From the NCBI GenBank assembly GCA_001730015.1, contig MDLA01000144.1, positions 1-49,180 of the forward strand: a DNA stretch of 49,180 bases. Reading direction: 5' to 3'. This DNA comes from Chromatiales bacterium (ex Bugula neritina AB1). GTDB lineage: Bacteria; Pseudomonadota; Gammaproteobacteria; Granulosicoccales; Granulosicoccaceae. Below the pieces are notes generated by a model, which saw only the letters and a list, made by a program, of their open reading frames with translations, was not told the origin of the DNA and searched no databases. Positions 36,084-44,630 of this stretch are shown in pieces. Position 1 is the stretch's first letter, and each line of letters begins with the position of its first letter. Position numbers and translations under genes: made by a program.

Positions 36084-37848
36084 GAGTGCGTACCAGATGA
36101 TTCGGTTGATATTGCTTCAATGGAGGAGCTGCTCCTTCGGTATAGCGAAAGGCTTCAGGCCAAGTGTCTGGTTCGCCCGCACCCAACGCCACTGTATCGA
36201 GATCAATCGGTCGGTGGATGTCCGGTTCCGGATGCGCTGCTATCAGTGCCTGGGTATAGGGATGTTTGGGATCCGATAACAATACAGCCGGCGGCGCTTG
36301 TTCAACAATGCGTCCGCGACGCATCACTGCTACCTCATCCGCAATCCGTGCAACCACGGCCAGATCGTGTGAAATAAACAAATAGGAAAGCTGTAAGCGA
36401 TCGCGGATGTCTTCCAGCAAATCCAGTATCTGTGCCTGTACCGAGACATCCAGCGCCGAGGTTGGTTCATCGCACACAAGCAACAAGGGTCTAAGTGCAA
36501 GAGCCCGCGCAATTGACAGACGCTGACGCTGCCCACCGGAAAATGCATGAGGATAGCGCCGCAGCATAGAGGGATCCAGCCCCACCTGCTCAAGTAATTC
36601 TATTGCCCGATCACGACGCTCTGCCGCTGTACCGATATCATGAATTTCGAGCGGCTCTGTTAACGTATCCAGAATTTGCATACGCGGACTCAGCGACGAA
36701 TGCGGATCCTGAAAAACCATCTGCGATTTGCGCTGGAACTCGGGACGCTCAATCGAGCTAAGCGCTTGTACATCGATAACATCTGCATCCGGACTTTCCT
36801 TAAACAGAACCCGCCCACCCGGATCCGACGTTTCCGCGCCGAGCGCAATCCTCGCACAGGTCGACTTACCCGAACCGGACTCCCCCACTACGGCCACCAC
36901 CTTGCCACGCGGAACATCCAGATTGACGTCATTCACCGCACGTATAGAATGCGAAGGCAGCCACATGCTTGACTGCCGCACACCAAAGGTTTTGCTGATC
37001 TCCTGCAGGCTCAGGATTACATCGGTTGCCGGAGGTTCAACAACCGGCTCAATGTTTTCCGGTATGACCGGCGCAGCCGCGAACAGTTTGCTGGTATAGG
37101 GGTGCGCAGGCGCACCGAGTACCAGCCTGGAAGCTCCTGATTCCATCACCCGGCCTTTGTTCATCACCACCACCTGATCAGCCATATTGGCCACTACCCC
37201 CAGGTCGTGCGTGACCAGAATCAACGCCATGCCCGATTCTGCCTGCAGTTTTTTAAGCAAACCAAGCACCTGCGCCTGTGTTGTCATATCGAGGGCGGTG
37301 GTAGGTTCATCGGCGATTAACAGCGCGGGCTTTGCCACGGTTGCCATCGCGATCATGGCTCGCTGCTGCATGCCACCGGAAAGTTCAAACGGGTAAGCAG
37401 AATATGCACGTTCGGGTTGAAGAAAACCGACATGTTCAAACTCAGCCAGCACTTGCTGTTTTGCCTCGGCGGCGCTGCAGTCTCGATGCAGTCTTAGCAC
37501 CTCGCTGACCTGATCGCCGATTCGATGCAATGGCGAGAGAGAGCGCATTGGCTCCTGAAAAATCATGGAGATATCGTCGCCCCGGATATCCCGTAATTCG
37601 CGCTCGCTCAGCTGCGCCAGATCGATGTCGTTATCACGACAGTTGATTAGCATCTTCCCACCGCGAATTTGCGCTGACGGAGGCAGAATACGAAGAATCG
37701 CACGACAGCTCAGTGTTTTTCCGGAACCGGATTCACCAACTAAAGCCAGCGTTTCACCTGAGTTTACGGTGAAACTTACTCCATCGACAACTGGTTCATT
37801 TCGGCCAAAACCGATCGTTAAGTCGTTTACACTTAATAGCGACTGCAT
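36076..37848 (-). CDS. Fused two-domain ABC importer ATPase (OppD-OppF / YejF type)
   Basis: A protein of about 590 residues carrying two complete ABC ATPase domains. The first has Walker A ALVGESGSGKTLSCRA, a Q-loop in ISMIFQEPMRSL, signature LSGGMQQRAMIA and Walker B LLIADEPTTALD. The second has VGESGSGKSTCARIAL, MVFQDPHSSLSPR, FSGGQRQRLSIARAL and LLVCDEPTSALD. Both keep all catalytic residues, in contrast to the exporter paralogs nearby. The start ATG 37848 has AGGGA four bases upstream; the frame is open to 37932 without a better signal. It is the first gene of the operon, followed by the binding protein and both permeases, an order that differs from E. coli yejABEF. Confidence 0.95.
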   Translation of the reverse strand: MQSLLSVNDLTIGFGRNEPVVDGVSFTVNSGETLALVGESGSGKTLSCRAILRILPPSAQIRGGKMLINCRDNDIDLAQLSERELRDIRGDDISMIFQEPMRSLSPLHRIGDQVSEVLRLHRDCSAAEAKQQVLAEFEHVGFLQPERAYSAYPFELSGGMQQRAMIAMATVAKPALLIADEPTTALDMTTQAQVLGLLKKLQAESGMALILVTHDLGVVANMADQVVVMNKGRVMESGASRLVLGAPAHPYTSKLFAAAPVIPENIEPVVEPPATDVILSLQEISKTFGVRQSSMWLPSHSIRAVNDVNLDVPRGKVVAVVGESGSGKSTCARIALGAETSDPGGRVLFKESPDADVIDVQALSSIERPEFQRKSQMVFQDPHSSLSPRMQILDTLTEPLEIHDIGTAAERRDRAIELLEQVGLDPSMLRRYPHAFSGGQRQRLSIARALALRPLLLVCDEPTSALDVSVQAQILDLLEDIRDRLQLSYLFISHDLAVVARIADEVAVMRRGRIVEQAPPAVLLSDPKHPYTQALIAAHPEPDIHRPIDLDTVALGAGEPDTWPEAFRYTEGAAPPLKQYQPNHLVRTHA

Positions 37849-38121
37849 GGTTTCCCTGAGTATTAACCCCGTTGGATCTATCGGTTGCCGGGGAACCACA
37901 AACATCCATTTTTCCGGGCAACGCTTACACAATGTAAGTATGGCTAACGCTGCGACCGACCCTATGATATTACATCAAGCACCCGTGTTACCTGATACTC
38001 CCATGAATCGGTCAGGCAGGCAACTGCGGACAAAACTCTGAACTAAACGCGCAACCGCTGCAGATTATTAGAGCCGTACTTCAATCTTCGCTAACTTTTC
38101 GACTGGTCAGAGCAACCCTTA
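37849..38121. other. Divergent intergenic region between the importer operon and ABC paralog 2
   Basis: About 270 bases. It must contain the start of transcription for the minus-strand importer operon and for the plus-strand ABC paralog. I see no convincing promoter pair. Confidence 0.4.
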
Positions 38122-41100
38122 ATGGATACAAACCTACTCAAATTCATATGGAAGTACAGTCGTAAGCAACAACTGATCGTCGTCGCCGCAACGATGCTTT
38201 CATTTCCCATACTCTATCTCACGCTTGAACTACCGAAAATAATTATCAACGATGCATTGAGCGGTGTATCAGCACAGAAAGATATATTCGGCTGGCAACT
38301 CAGCCCGGTAGCGTTTCTGGCATCCCTGTGCTTTAGTCTGCTGGGGCTGGTGATTTTAAGTGGCGTGATCAAAATGCGACTCAACACCTATAAGGGAATA
38401 CTCGGCGAGAGGCTTATCCGTCGACTGCGCTATACCCTTATGCAAAATGTATTGCGCTTTCCTCTGCCCTATTTTTCGCGAATATCATCCGGCGAGCTGA
38501 TCAGTACAGTCACTGCCGAGACAGAGCCTTTGAGCGGTTACATCGGTGAATCTATCGCCATGCCGCTGTTCCAGGGCGGTACCATGATCACGATTCTTAT
38601 ATTTATGTTTGCTCAGGACTGGACTCTGGGGCTTATTTCTGTCGCCCTGATTCCTGTGCAGGGTTATCTGATACCGAAGCTGCAGCAACAGGTCAACGCG
38701 CTGAAGAAAAACCGTGTACTGCAGATTCGAAAACTCTCCGAGCAAATCGGCGAGACTGTCGCAGGCTCCACTGAAATCAGGCTGCACGGAACGCAGCCTT
38801 ATACACTTGCCGGCTACTCCCGAAGACTCGGTGATCTATTCATGGTTCGGATGGAAATCTTCAAGAAAAAATATTTCATGAAGTTCCTCAATAATACAAT
38901 CAGCCAGATCACCCCCTTTATGTTTTATCTGTTCGGTGGTTATCTGGTGATAAAGGGCGACCTTACGGTCGGGGCTCTCGTCGCTGCGATAGGCGCGTAT
39001 AAAGAGCTCACCAATCCGTGGCGCGAGCTACTCAATTATTACCAGCTGCACGAAGACAGCAAAATAAAATATCAGCAGATTGTCGAACTGTTTAACCCGG
39101 AAAATCTGGTCGATGTCGACGAAGTCGAAACCGTTGACGAAGCCGTTCCGCTGAAAGGAAAACTCTCGCTTAAGTCCGTTTCGTGGCGGGACGAGAGCGG
39201 TACGTCTGTGCTGTCCGGTATTTCGCTGGAGATACCAGCGGGTTCAACCGTCGCTATTACTGGAGAATTCGCAGCAAGAAGGGCAAAACTCGCCCTGGTA
39301 CTGACTGGCATAGAAAAACCTTCATCGGGTTCTATACAAATCGATGATCAAACCATGGCTGAAGTCCCCGATTCTATTCTACGGCGCCGGGTCGCGTTGC
39401 AAGGGCCGGTGCCACACATGTTCGTCGGCACAATCTCTGAAAATCTGGAGTACGGTTTACAGCAGCATGAGCCAGATCATCAGGGTGAAGGCGTTATAAA
39501 ATCCGACCTTACCGAAGCCTTCGCCGCCGGCAACAGAGCACCACTCGATACCGGCTGGCTTGATTATCGCCAGGCCGGTGAACCAGCCAGAGATCGATCA
39601 CCGCAATGGTTACAACGGGTGATCAATGCAATTGGCTCGGCCAGCGTTGTTGCGGAGCGCAGATTGTTCGAAGTATTCGAACCCAAAGAAAAACCGGATC
39701 TGGCGGCAAAACTACTCACTGCACGAAAAGAAATACGCAAACGACTGGTGCAAATGCCGGAAGCCTCCTTTGTCGCGCACTTCGATTCCGCCCGATTTAA
39801 CTCCAACGCAAGTATTCTGGAGAATATCCTGTTCGGCGTGGCCACTGATTATCGGCTCGACAATGAATCGTGCGAGGTGCACCCCTATCTGCACGAACTA
39901 ATCGAGAAGCAGGGCCTGACACCGCGTGCCACTCTGGTCGGTTTACAGGTCGGGCGACACCTTCTCAATGCCATAGACAACAACGCATTGTCGCACTTGG
40001 AATTCGAACATTTCCGCCTGTCTCGTGAAGGTCAGGTCGAGCAGATAAAGTCGTTACTCGATGCGCACAAATCCGGTACAGAACTAACCCAGACCGACCG
40101 TTGCCTGCTGATGTCGCTCTTTCTGCGCGTTATTCCCGAAAGACACACATTTATTCACCTGAGTGATCGCGCCAGACGCAGAGTGGTTCAGGCGCGGCAC
40201 GATTTTCAAGAGCACCTGCCAGTTGAACTGGACAATGCGGTGAACCATTTCCATGAATCGTCCTATCACCCCAACCTTACCGTTAAAGACAACCTGCTAT
40301 TCGGCCGTGTCTCTTCCGGCAACCCCACCGCCAGTCGCGCTATCGACCCCTTGATCGCCGAGGTTATTGAAGATCTGGGTTTAGACGAACCTCTGCTTAT
40401 TCTGCTTGGAGAATCTCAGGTTGGTATCAGTGGCTCACGGTTGCCGCTAGTCGCAAAGCATCGTTTGTCGCTAGGCCGTTCGCTGATGAAAAAGCCCAGC
40501 CTGTTAATTTTCCACGATGCCCTGTCGCTGTTCGATTCCGAAGAAAAGCAGTCTCTCCTGGCATCCGTCAGAGAGCTCCTGCCAGAGAGCACAATTATTT
40601 GGATTTCCAGTGAAATAGACAACCCCGCCGATTTCGACAATGTGTATACCTTTACCGAAGCTGGGCCGTTGATTTCAGCGGACTCCATCGCCAGAAGTTC
40701 CAACAGCAGACCCGCTCAGGATCTGGAGGAGCTACAATCCACTGACCCGCTGGATCTCATTGCAAATTCCACCTTATTTGCGGACCTGTCTCCGGCACAC
40801 CAGCGCCACATCGCCGACCACAGCAGACTGGTCACATTTCCCGCAAACACCCGCATCTATGAAATGGGAGACAACCCGGACTCAGCCTGGCTGGTGGTAT
40901 CCGGCGAAGTAGAAACTACCCAGCCAAAAATTCGTGGCAGTGCTGTCATCGGCACTTTCCGACGACCGGAGGTATTCGGTTCTCTCGACGTGATGGCCGA
41001 TAGCCCGAGGGTGATGAACGCAGACACTTCTGAGGTGTCGGATCTATTGCGTATCGATGCCAGCGCGATTGAATCGGTAGCACTTAGCGACGCCAATGTA

Positions 41101-41145
41101 TCAAGAACACTATTAAGATCTCTGTCTAAACAGTGGCGGCGATAA
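38122..41145 (+). CDS. ABC exporter-like protein with degenerate ATPase and fused cyclic-nucleotide-binding domain (paralog 2)
   Basis: A 1007-residue paralog of the protein at 13919-16504. The membrane domain (about 10-300) is closely similar (RRLRYTLMQNVLRFPLPYF, TAETEPLSGYI). In the ATPase domain Walker A is replaced by GEFAARRA (381-388), so the nucleotide-binding Lys is lost. The Q-loop region ends GTISENLEYG (436-445), and the insertion has matching copies ASILENILFG (563-572) and LTVKDNLLFG (719-728). The signature is altered (ISGSRLPLVAKHRLSLGRSL), Walker B is LLIFHDALSLFD, and the switch His is absent. Residues about 876-1000 form a CRP-like roll (YEMGDNPDSAWLVVSGEVE, FGSLDVMADSPRVMNADTS) whose key Glu is replaced by Ser but whose Arg remains. 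Probably a non-canonical or regulatory transporter subunit. Confidence 0.88.
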   Translation: MDTNLLKFIWKYSRKQQLIVVAATMLSFPILYLTLELPKIIINDALSGVSAQKDIFGWQLSPVAFLASLCFSLLGLVILSGVIKMRLNTYKGILGERLIRRLRYTLMQNVLRFPLPYFSRISSGELISTVTAETEPLSGYIGESIAMPLFQGGTMITILIFMFAQDWTLGLISVALIPVQGYLIPKLQQQVNALKKNRVLQIRKLSEQIGETVAGSTEIRLHGTQPYTLAGYSRRLGDLFMVRMEIFKKKYFMKFLNNTISQITPFMFYLFGGYLVIKGDLTVGALVAAIGAYKELTNPWRELLNYYQLHEDSKIKYQQIVELFNPENLVDVDEVETVDEAVPLKGKLSLKSVSWRDESGTSVLSGISLEIPAGSTVAITGEFAARRAKLALVLTGIEKPSSGSIQIDDQTMAEVPDSILRRRVALQGPVPHMFVGTISENLEYGLQQHEPDHQGEGVIKSDLTEAFAAGNRAPLDTGWLDYRQAGEPARDRSPQWLQRVINAIGSASVVAERRLFEVFEPKEKPDLAAKLLTARKEIRKRLVQMPEASFVAHFDSARFNSNASILENILFGVATDYRLDNESCEVHPYLHELIEKQGLTPRATLVGLQVGRHLLNAIDNNALSHLEFEHFRLSREGQVEQIKSLLDAHKSGTELTQTDRCLLMSLFLRVIPERHTFIHLSDRARRRVVQARHDFQEHLPVELDNAVNHFHESSYHPNLTVKDNLLFGRVSSGNPTASRAIDPLIAEVIEDLGLDEPLLILLGESQVGISGSRLPLVAKHRLSLGRSLMKKPSLLIFHDALSLFDSEEKQSLLASVRELLPESTIIWISSEIDNPADFDNVYTFTEAGPLISADSIARSSNSRPAQDLEELQSTDPLDLIANSTLFADLSPAHQRHIADHSRLVTFPANTRIYEMGDNPDSAWLVVSGEVETTQPKIRGSAVIGTFRRPEVFGSLDVMADSPRVMNADTSEVSDLLRIDASAIESVALSDANVSRTLLRSLSKQWRR

Positions 41146-41232
41146 CTCTCTTTTGTTTCAATTTGGTTACATCAATACGGCGTACACATCATAGCCGCTT
41201 ACGCAAATTTGTCTATACGGTATAAAAACCGG

Positions 41233-41261
41233 GAAACATCAGTCTCAGTACTTGGTATAAT
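41233..41261 (+). promoter_or_regulatory. Candidate sigma-70 promoter of the BON lipoprotein gene
   Basis: A perfect -10 box TATAAT at 41256-41261 with GAAACA at 41233-41238 (three of six matches to TTGACA) and a 17-base spacer. The gene start is 72 bases downstream of the -10 box. A second -10-like TATAAA lies at 41221-41226. Confidence 0.4.
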
Positions 41262-41333
41262 TCCATCGCTTAACAGTCTTTTTATCAGGGCTCACCGCTT
41301 TCAACCCAGGGCCTTCTTTTCAGGAATACGCAC

Positions 41334-41582
41334 ATGAAACTACTCGCCCCGCTCATACTAGCCACTGTACTCGTTGCTGGCTGTGCCACCAACACCCGAG
41401 TCGTCCACCTGTCAAGCTTGCCCGGTGTAAACAGCACGACACTAAGCGTATCAATAACCGAAGATGGCGTGGCAACACTAACAGGCAATGTTTTTGCGGG
41501 AGAAGAAGCGCGAATTGCACGAGAACATGTTGCACAAATGGAGGGAGTAGAAAGGGTGATTGATCTAATATCAATCAGGTAA
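41334..41582 (+). CDS. Small BON-domain lipoprotein
   Basis: An 82-residue predicted lipoprotein: signal peptide with lipobox LVAGC (Cys17), then a single BON-like domain (TTLSVSITEDGVATLTGNVF, AREHVAQMEGVERVIDLI). BON domains are alpha-beta modules in envelope proteins such as OsmY that contact phospholipids, and they are often induced by osmotic or envelope stress. The ATG has AGGA eight bases upstream. It is monocistronic between ABC paralog 2 and acnB, with its own candidate promoter and a following hairpin. It is shorter than two-BON proteins of the OsmY/DolP type, so it carries only one module. Confidence 0.82.
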   Translation: MKLLAPLILATVLVAGCATNTRVVHLSSLPGVNSTTLSVSITEDGVATLTGNVFAGEEARIAREHVAQMEGVERVIDLISIR

Positions 41583-41603
41583 ACGATAGATTAATTATAT
41601 CTA

Positions 41604-41627
41604 GTGCAGGCCTCGATCTGCCTGCAC
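41604..41627 (+). terminator. Hairpin downstream of the BON gene
   Basis: Perfect 8-bp stem GTGCAGGC / GCCTGCAC with an 8-base loop, 21 bases after the stop. No clear T-run follows, so termination strength is uncertain. Confidence 0.45.
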
Positions 41628-41662
41628 AAGCTATCTGCCAGAACAAGCTATTTGATTCCGGA

Positions 41663-41725
41663 TGCAACCAAAAATCAAATCAATTGTGGTTGCACCCGGA
41701 GGCCCTGAAATTCAAATCAGGGCCT
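41663..41725 (-). terminator. Two hairpins downstream of acnB
   Basis: AGGCCCTGA / TCAGGGCCT (41700-41708, 41717-41725; 9-bp perfect stem, 8-base loop) lies 8 bases beyond the acnB stop. TGCAACCA / TGGTTGCA (41663-41670, 41687-41694) lies just behind it. Neither has a strong T-run, so they may protect the acnB transcript end rather than terminate it. Confidence 0.5.
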
Positions 41726-41733
41726 AACAATAG

Positions 41734-44334
41734 CTACGCTGCAATGGTAACGGCTATATTCTTGAATTTAACCTTGGTGTCGTCCGCAGCATTCTGGAAG
41801 TTCTCGATCTCATTGAAATTCAGATAGCGATATAATTCCGGCGCCATAGCATCAAGCTCTTTTGCATAGGCCATATACTCTTCAACCGTCGGTATTTTAC
41901 CAAGCACCGCAGCCACAGCAGACAGTTCCGCTGACGCCAGATACACGTTGGCATCTTTACCCAAACGGTTCGGAAAGTTACGGGTAGAGGTAGAAACTAC
42001 AGTTGCTCCGGGCCTGACACGCGCCTGATTCCCCATACATAAAGAGCAACCGGGCATTTCCAGTCGGGCACCGGCACTACCAAAAATATTGTAGTACCCT
42101 TCTTCCTTGAGCTGATGCTCATCCATACGGGTTGGCGGTGCAATCCACAGTACCGTATTCAGGTAATTACCAGACTTTTCAATCAGGCGACCCGCCGCCC
42201 GGTAGTGCCCTATATTGGTCATACAGGAACCAATAAATACCTCGTCTATATCGGTGCCGGCAACGTCTGAAAGCGTTTTGACATCATCCGGATCATTTGG
42301 GCAAGCCAGTAGCGGTTCTTTTATATCGGCAAGATCAATTTCTATAGTCTCGAAGTATTCGGCGTCAGAATCGGCCTCAAGCAGTACCGGATTTTCAAGC
42401 CACGCTTCCATCTTGCGGGCACGCCGTTCGAGGGTTCTGGCTTCGCCATAACCCTGCTCAATCATCCAGCGCAATAGCGTTACATTCGATGTTATGTATT
42501 CAATGTAGGGTGCGGTACCGAGCTTGATCGTACAACCCGAAGCCGAGCGTTCTGCCGTGGCATCAGCCAGTTCAAAGGCCTGTTCGAGCTTGAGATCGTC
42601 CAAGCCTTCAATCTCCACAACCCGGCCGGAAAATACGTTTTTCTTGCCTTTTTTCTCAACCGTCAGCAAACCGCGTTGCAACGCCGCATATGGAATGGCG
42701 TTGACCAGATCACGCAGTGTTACACCAGGCTGCATCTTTCCCTTAAAGCGAACCAGCACAGACTCCGGCATATCTAGTGGCATCACTCCGGTTGCCGCTG
42801 CAAATGCAACCAGGCCAGAACCTGCCGGAAATGAAATACCCATCGGGAAGCGCGTGTGCGAATCACCACCGGTGCCCACGGTATCGGGCAACAACATGCG
42901 GTTAAGCCAGCTGTGAATAATGCCGTCCCCCGGATTCAGTGAAACACCGCCGCGAGTCATCATGAAATCCGGCAGATTATGGTGTGTCTCGACATCAATA
43001 GGTTTTGGATACGCTGCGGTATGGCAAAACGACTGCATCACCAGATCTGCGGAAAAGCCCAGGCAGGCTAGATCTTTAAGCTCATCGCGGGTCATTGGGC
43101 CGGTTGTATCTTGTGAGCCAACTGTGGTCATTGCCGGCTCACAGTACTGCCCTGCCCGCACACCTTCAACACCACAGGCTTTGCCGACCATCTTCTGAGC
43201 CAGCGTGTAGCCTTTATTCGACTGCTCGCTCGCACCCGGCCGCACAAAAACATCACTCGCTGGTAGATTAAGTGTTTCCCTTGCCCGATCGGTTAATCCT
43301 CGGCCGATAATGAGTGGAATACGACCATTGGCACGTACTTCATCCATCAGCACTTCTGTTTTGTGTTCAAAATTACCGAGAACCTCATCGGTACCGTGCT
43401 TGCAGACCTTGCCCTCATGAGGGTATACATCGATAACGTCGCCCATTTCCATCTTGGAAACATCAACTTCAATCGGCATTGCACCTGCATCTTCCATGGT
43501 ATTGAAGAAGATCGGGGCGATCTTGCCCCCTAGTACATAGCCGCCTTCACGACGATTCGGAATGTGCGGAATATCATTACCCATCAGCCACAGTACGGTG
43601 TTGGTTGCGGATTTGCGCGATGAACCGGTACCGACCACGTCACCGACATAGGCAACGGGATGCCCCTTCTTTTTCAGTTCTTCGACTGTTTCCAGTGGCT
43701 TATCGGTAAACCCCTCACGAGGAAATTTGTGGAACGCCATTGCGTGTAACGGAATATCGGGGCGAGACCAGGCATCAACCGCCGGGGATAGATCATCGGT
43801 ATTGGTTTCCCCGGGTACTTTGAACACGGTAAGCGTTACTTTATCTGGCACTTCATCGTTGGCGAGATACCAATCTGCGTTTGCCCAAGATTCAATAACC
43901 CGCTTCGCATGCTCATTGCCTGCATCCATCTTTTCTTTTACATCGTAAAACGCATCGAAAACCAGCAGAGTTTTGCTCAAACCGGCAACGGCGGTGTCGG
44001 CAAGATCTTCATCATCAAGGGCGGCGATCATCGGTTCAATGTTATACCCACCGAGCATCGTACCCAGCAGCTCCATCGCCCGTTTTTTATCAACGAGCGG
44101 AGAGCTCGCGTCTCCTTTCGCTACGGCCGCAAGGAAACCGGCTTTCACATACGCCGCTTCGTCTACACCAGCCGGAATCCGCTCCGAAAGCAGATTCATT
44201 AAAAATTCTTCTTCGCCAGCCGGCGGTGCTTTCAGCAATTCAACCAGATCAGCGGTCTGGCTTGCGCTTAACGGCTGTGGAACCACACCCTGCGCTGCGC
44301 GTTCTTCGACATGTTTTCTATATTCTTCTAACAC
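41734..44334 (-). CDS. acnB: Aconitate hydratase B
   Basis: An 866-residue AcnB that interconverts citrate and isocitrate through cis-aconitate in the citric acid cycle. The N-terminal HEAT-like domain begins LEEYRKHVEERAAQG and has PPAGEEEFLMNLL and EAAYVKAGFLAAVAKG. The swivel domain has DVVGTGSSRKSATNTVLW. The [4Fe-4S] cysteines lie in FIGSCMTNIGHYR and in MPGCSLCMGNQARV. The size and domain order are those of bacterial AcnB. The start is GTG (44332-44334) with GAGGG seven bases upstream, at the same position as the E. coli protein start. AcnB can act as an iron-responsive RNA-binding protein when its cluster is lost. Confidence 0.97.
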   Translation of the reverse strand: MLEEYRKHVEERAAQGVVPQPLSASQTADLVELLKAPPAGEEEFLMNLLSERIPAGVDEAAYVKAGFLAAVAKGDASSPLVDKKRAMELLGTMLGGYNIEPMIAALDDEDLADTAVAGLSKTLLVFDAFYDVKEKMDAGNEHAKRVIESWANADWYLANDEVPDKVTLTVFKVPGETNTDDLSPAVDAWSRPDIPLHAMAFHKFPREGFTDKPLETVEELKKKGHPVAYVGDVVGTGSSRKSATNTVLWLMGNDIPHIPNRREGGYVLGGKIAPIFFNTMEDAGAMPIEVDVSKMEMGDVIDVYPHEGKVCKHGTDEVLGNFEHKTEVLMDEVRANGRIPLIIGRGLTDRARETLNLPASDVFVRPGASEQSNKGYTLAQKMVGKACGVEGVRAGQYCEPAMTTVGSQDTTGPMTRDELKDLACLGFSADLVMQSFCHTAAYPKPIDVETHHNLPDFMMTRGGVSLNPGDGIIHSWLNRMLLPDTVGTGGDSHTRFPMGISFPAGSGLVAFAAATGVMPLDMPESVLVRFKGKMQPGVTLRDLVNAIPYAALQRGLLTVEKKGKKNVFSGRVVEIEGLDDLKLEQAFELADATAERSASGCTIKLGTAPYIEYITSNVTLLRWMIEQGYGEARTLERRARKMEAWLENPVLLEADSDAEYFETIEIDLADIKEPLLACPNDPDDVKTLSDVAGTDIDEVFIGSCMTNIGHYRAAGRLIEKSGNYLNTVLWIAPPTRMDEHQLKEEGYYNIFGSAGARLEMPGCSLCMGNQARVRPGATVVSTSTRNFPNRLGKDANVYLASAELSAVAAVLGKIPTVEEYMAYAKELDAMAPELYRYLNFNEIENFQNAADDTKVKFKNIAVTIAA

Positions 44335-44630
44335 AGGTATGCCCTCGTAAAGTATGGGTAAGGTTTCGTATGTAAGTTCGTATTCGAATGACCGTTGCTC
44401 AAATTAGTAAGTAAAGTACATGCCAATTAGGGAGAACCACTTATTTTGGTTCCCGGCTGGCGACAAAGTTCAGTTATTTTCCAATTATACCAGACCCTTA
44501 GCAAAACTTTGAAGCTTCAGGCATGCCCATATCGTCGCACCGGTAACTGCGGTATCGAGCGGCCCCTGAGACCAGTTGTGTCACTACTACGGCATTTTCG
44601 AAACAACAATTTTTATCTGATAGCAGCAAG
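44335..44630. other. Intergenic region between uvrB and acnB
   Basis: About 296 bases upstream of acnB and downstream of uvrB. Short open frames here have no family features. It should contain the acnB promoter, but I cannot place it. I see no RNA gene. Confidence 0.4.
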
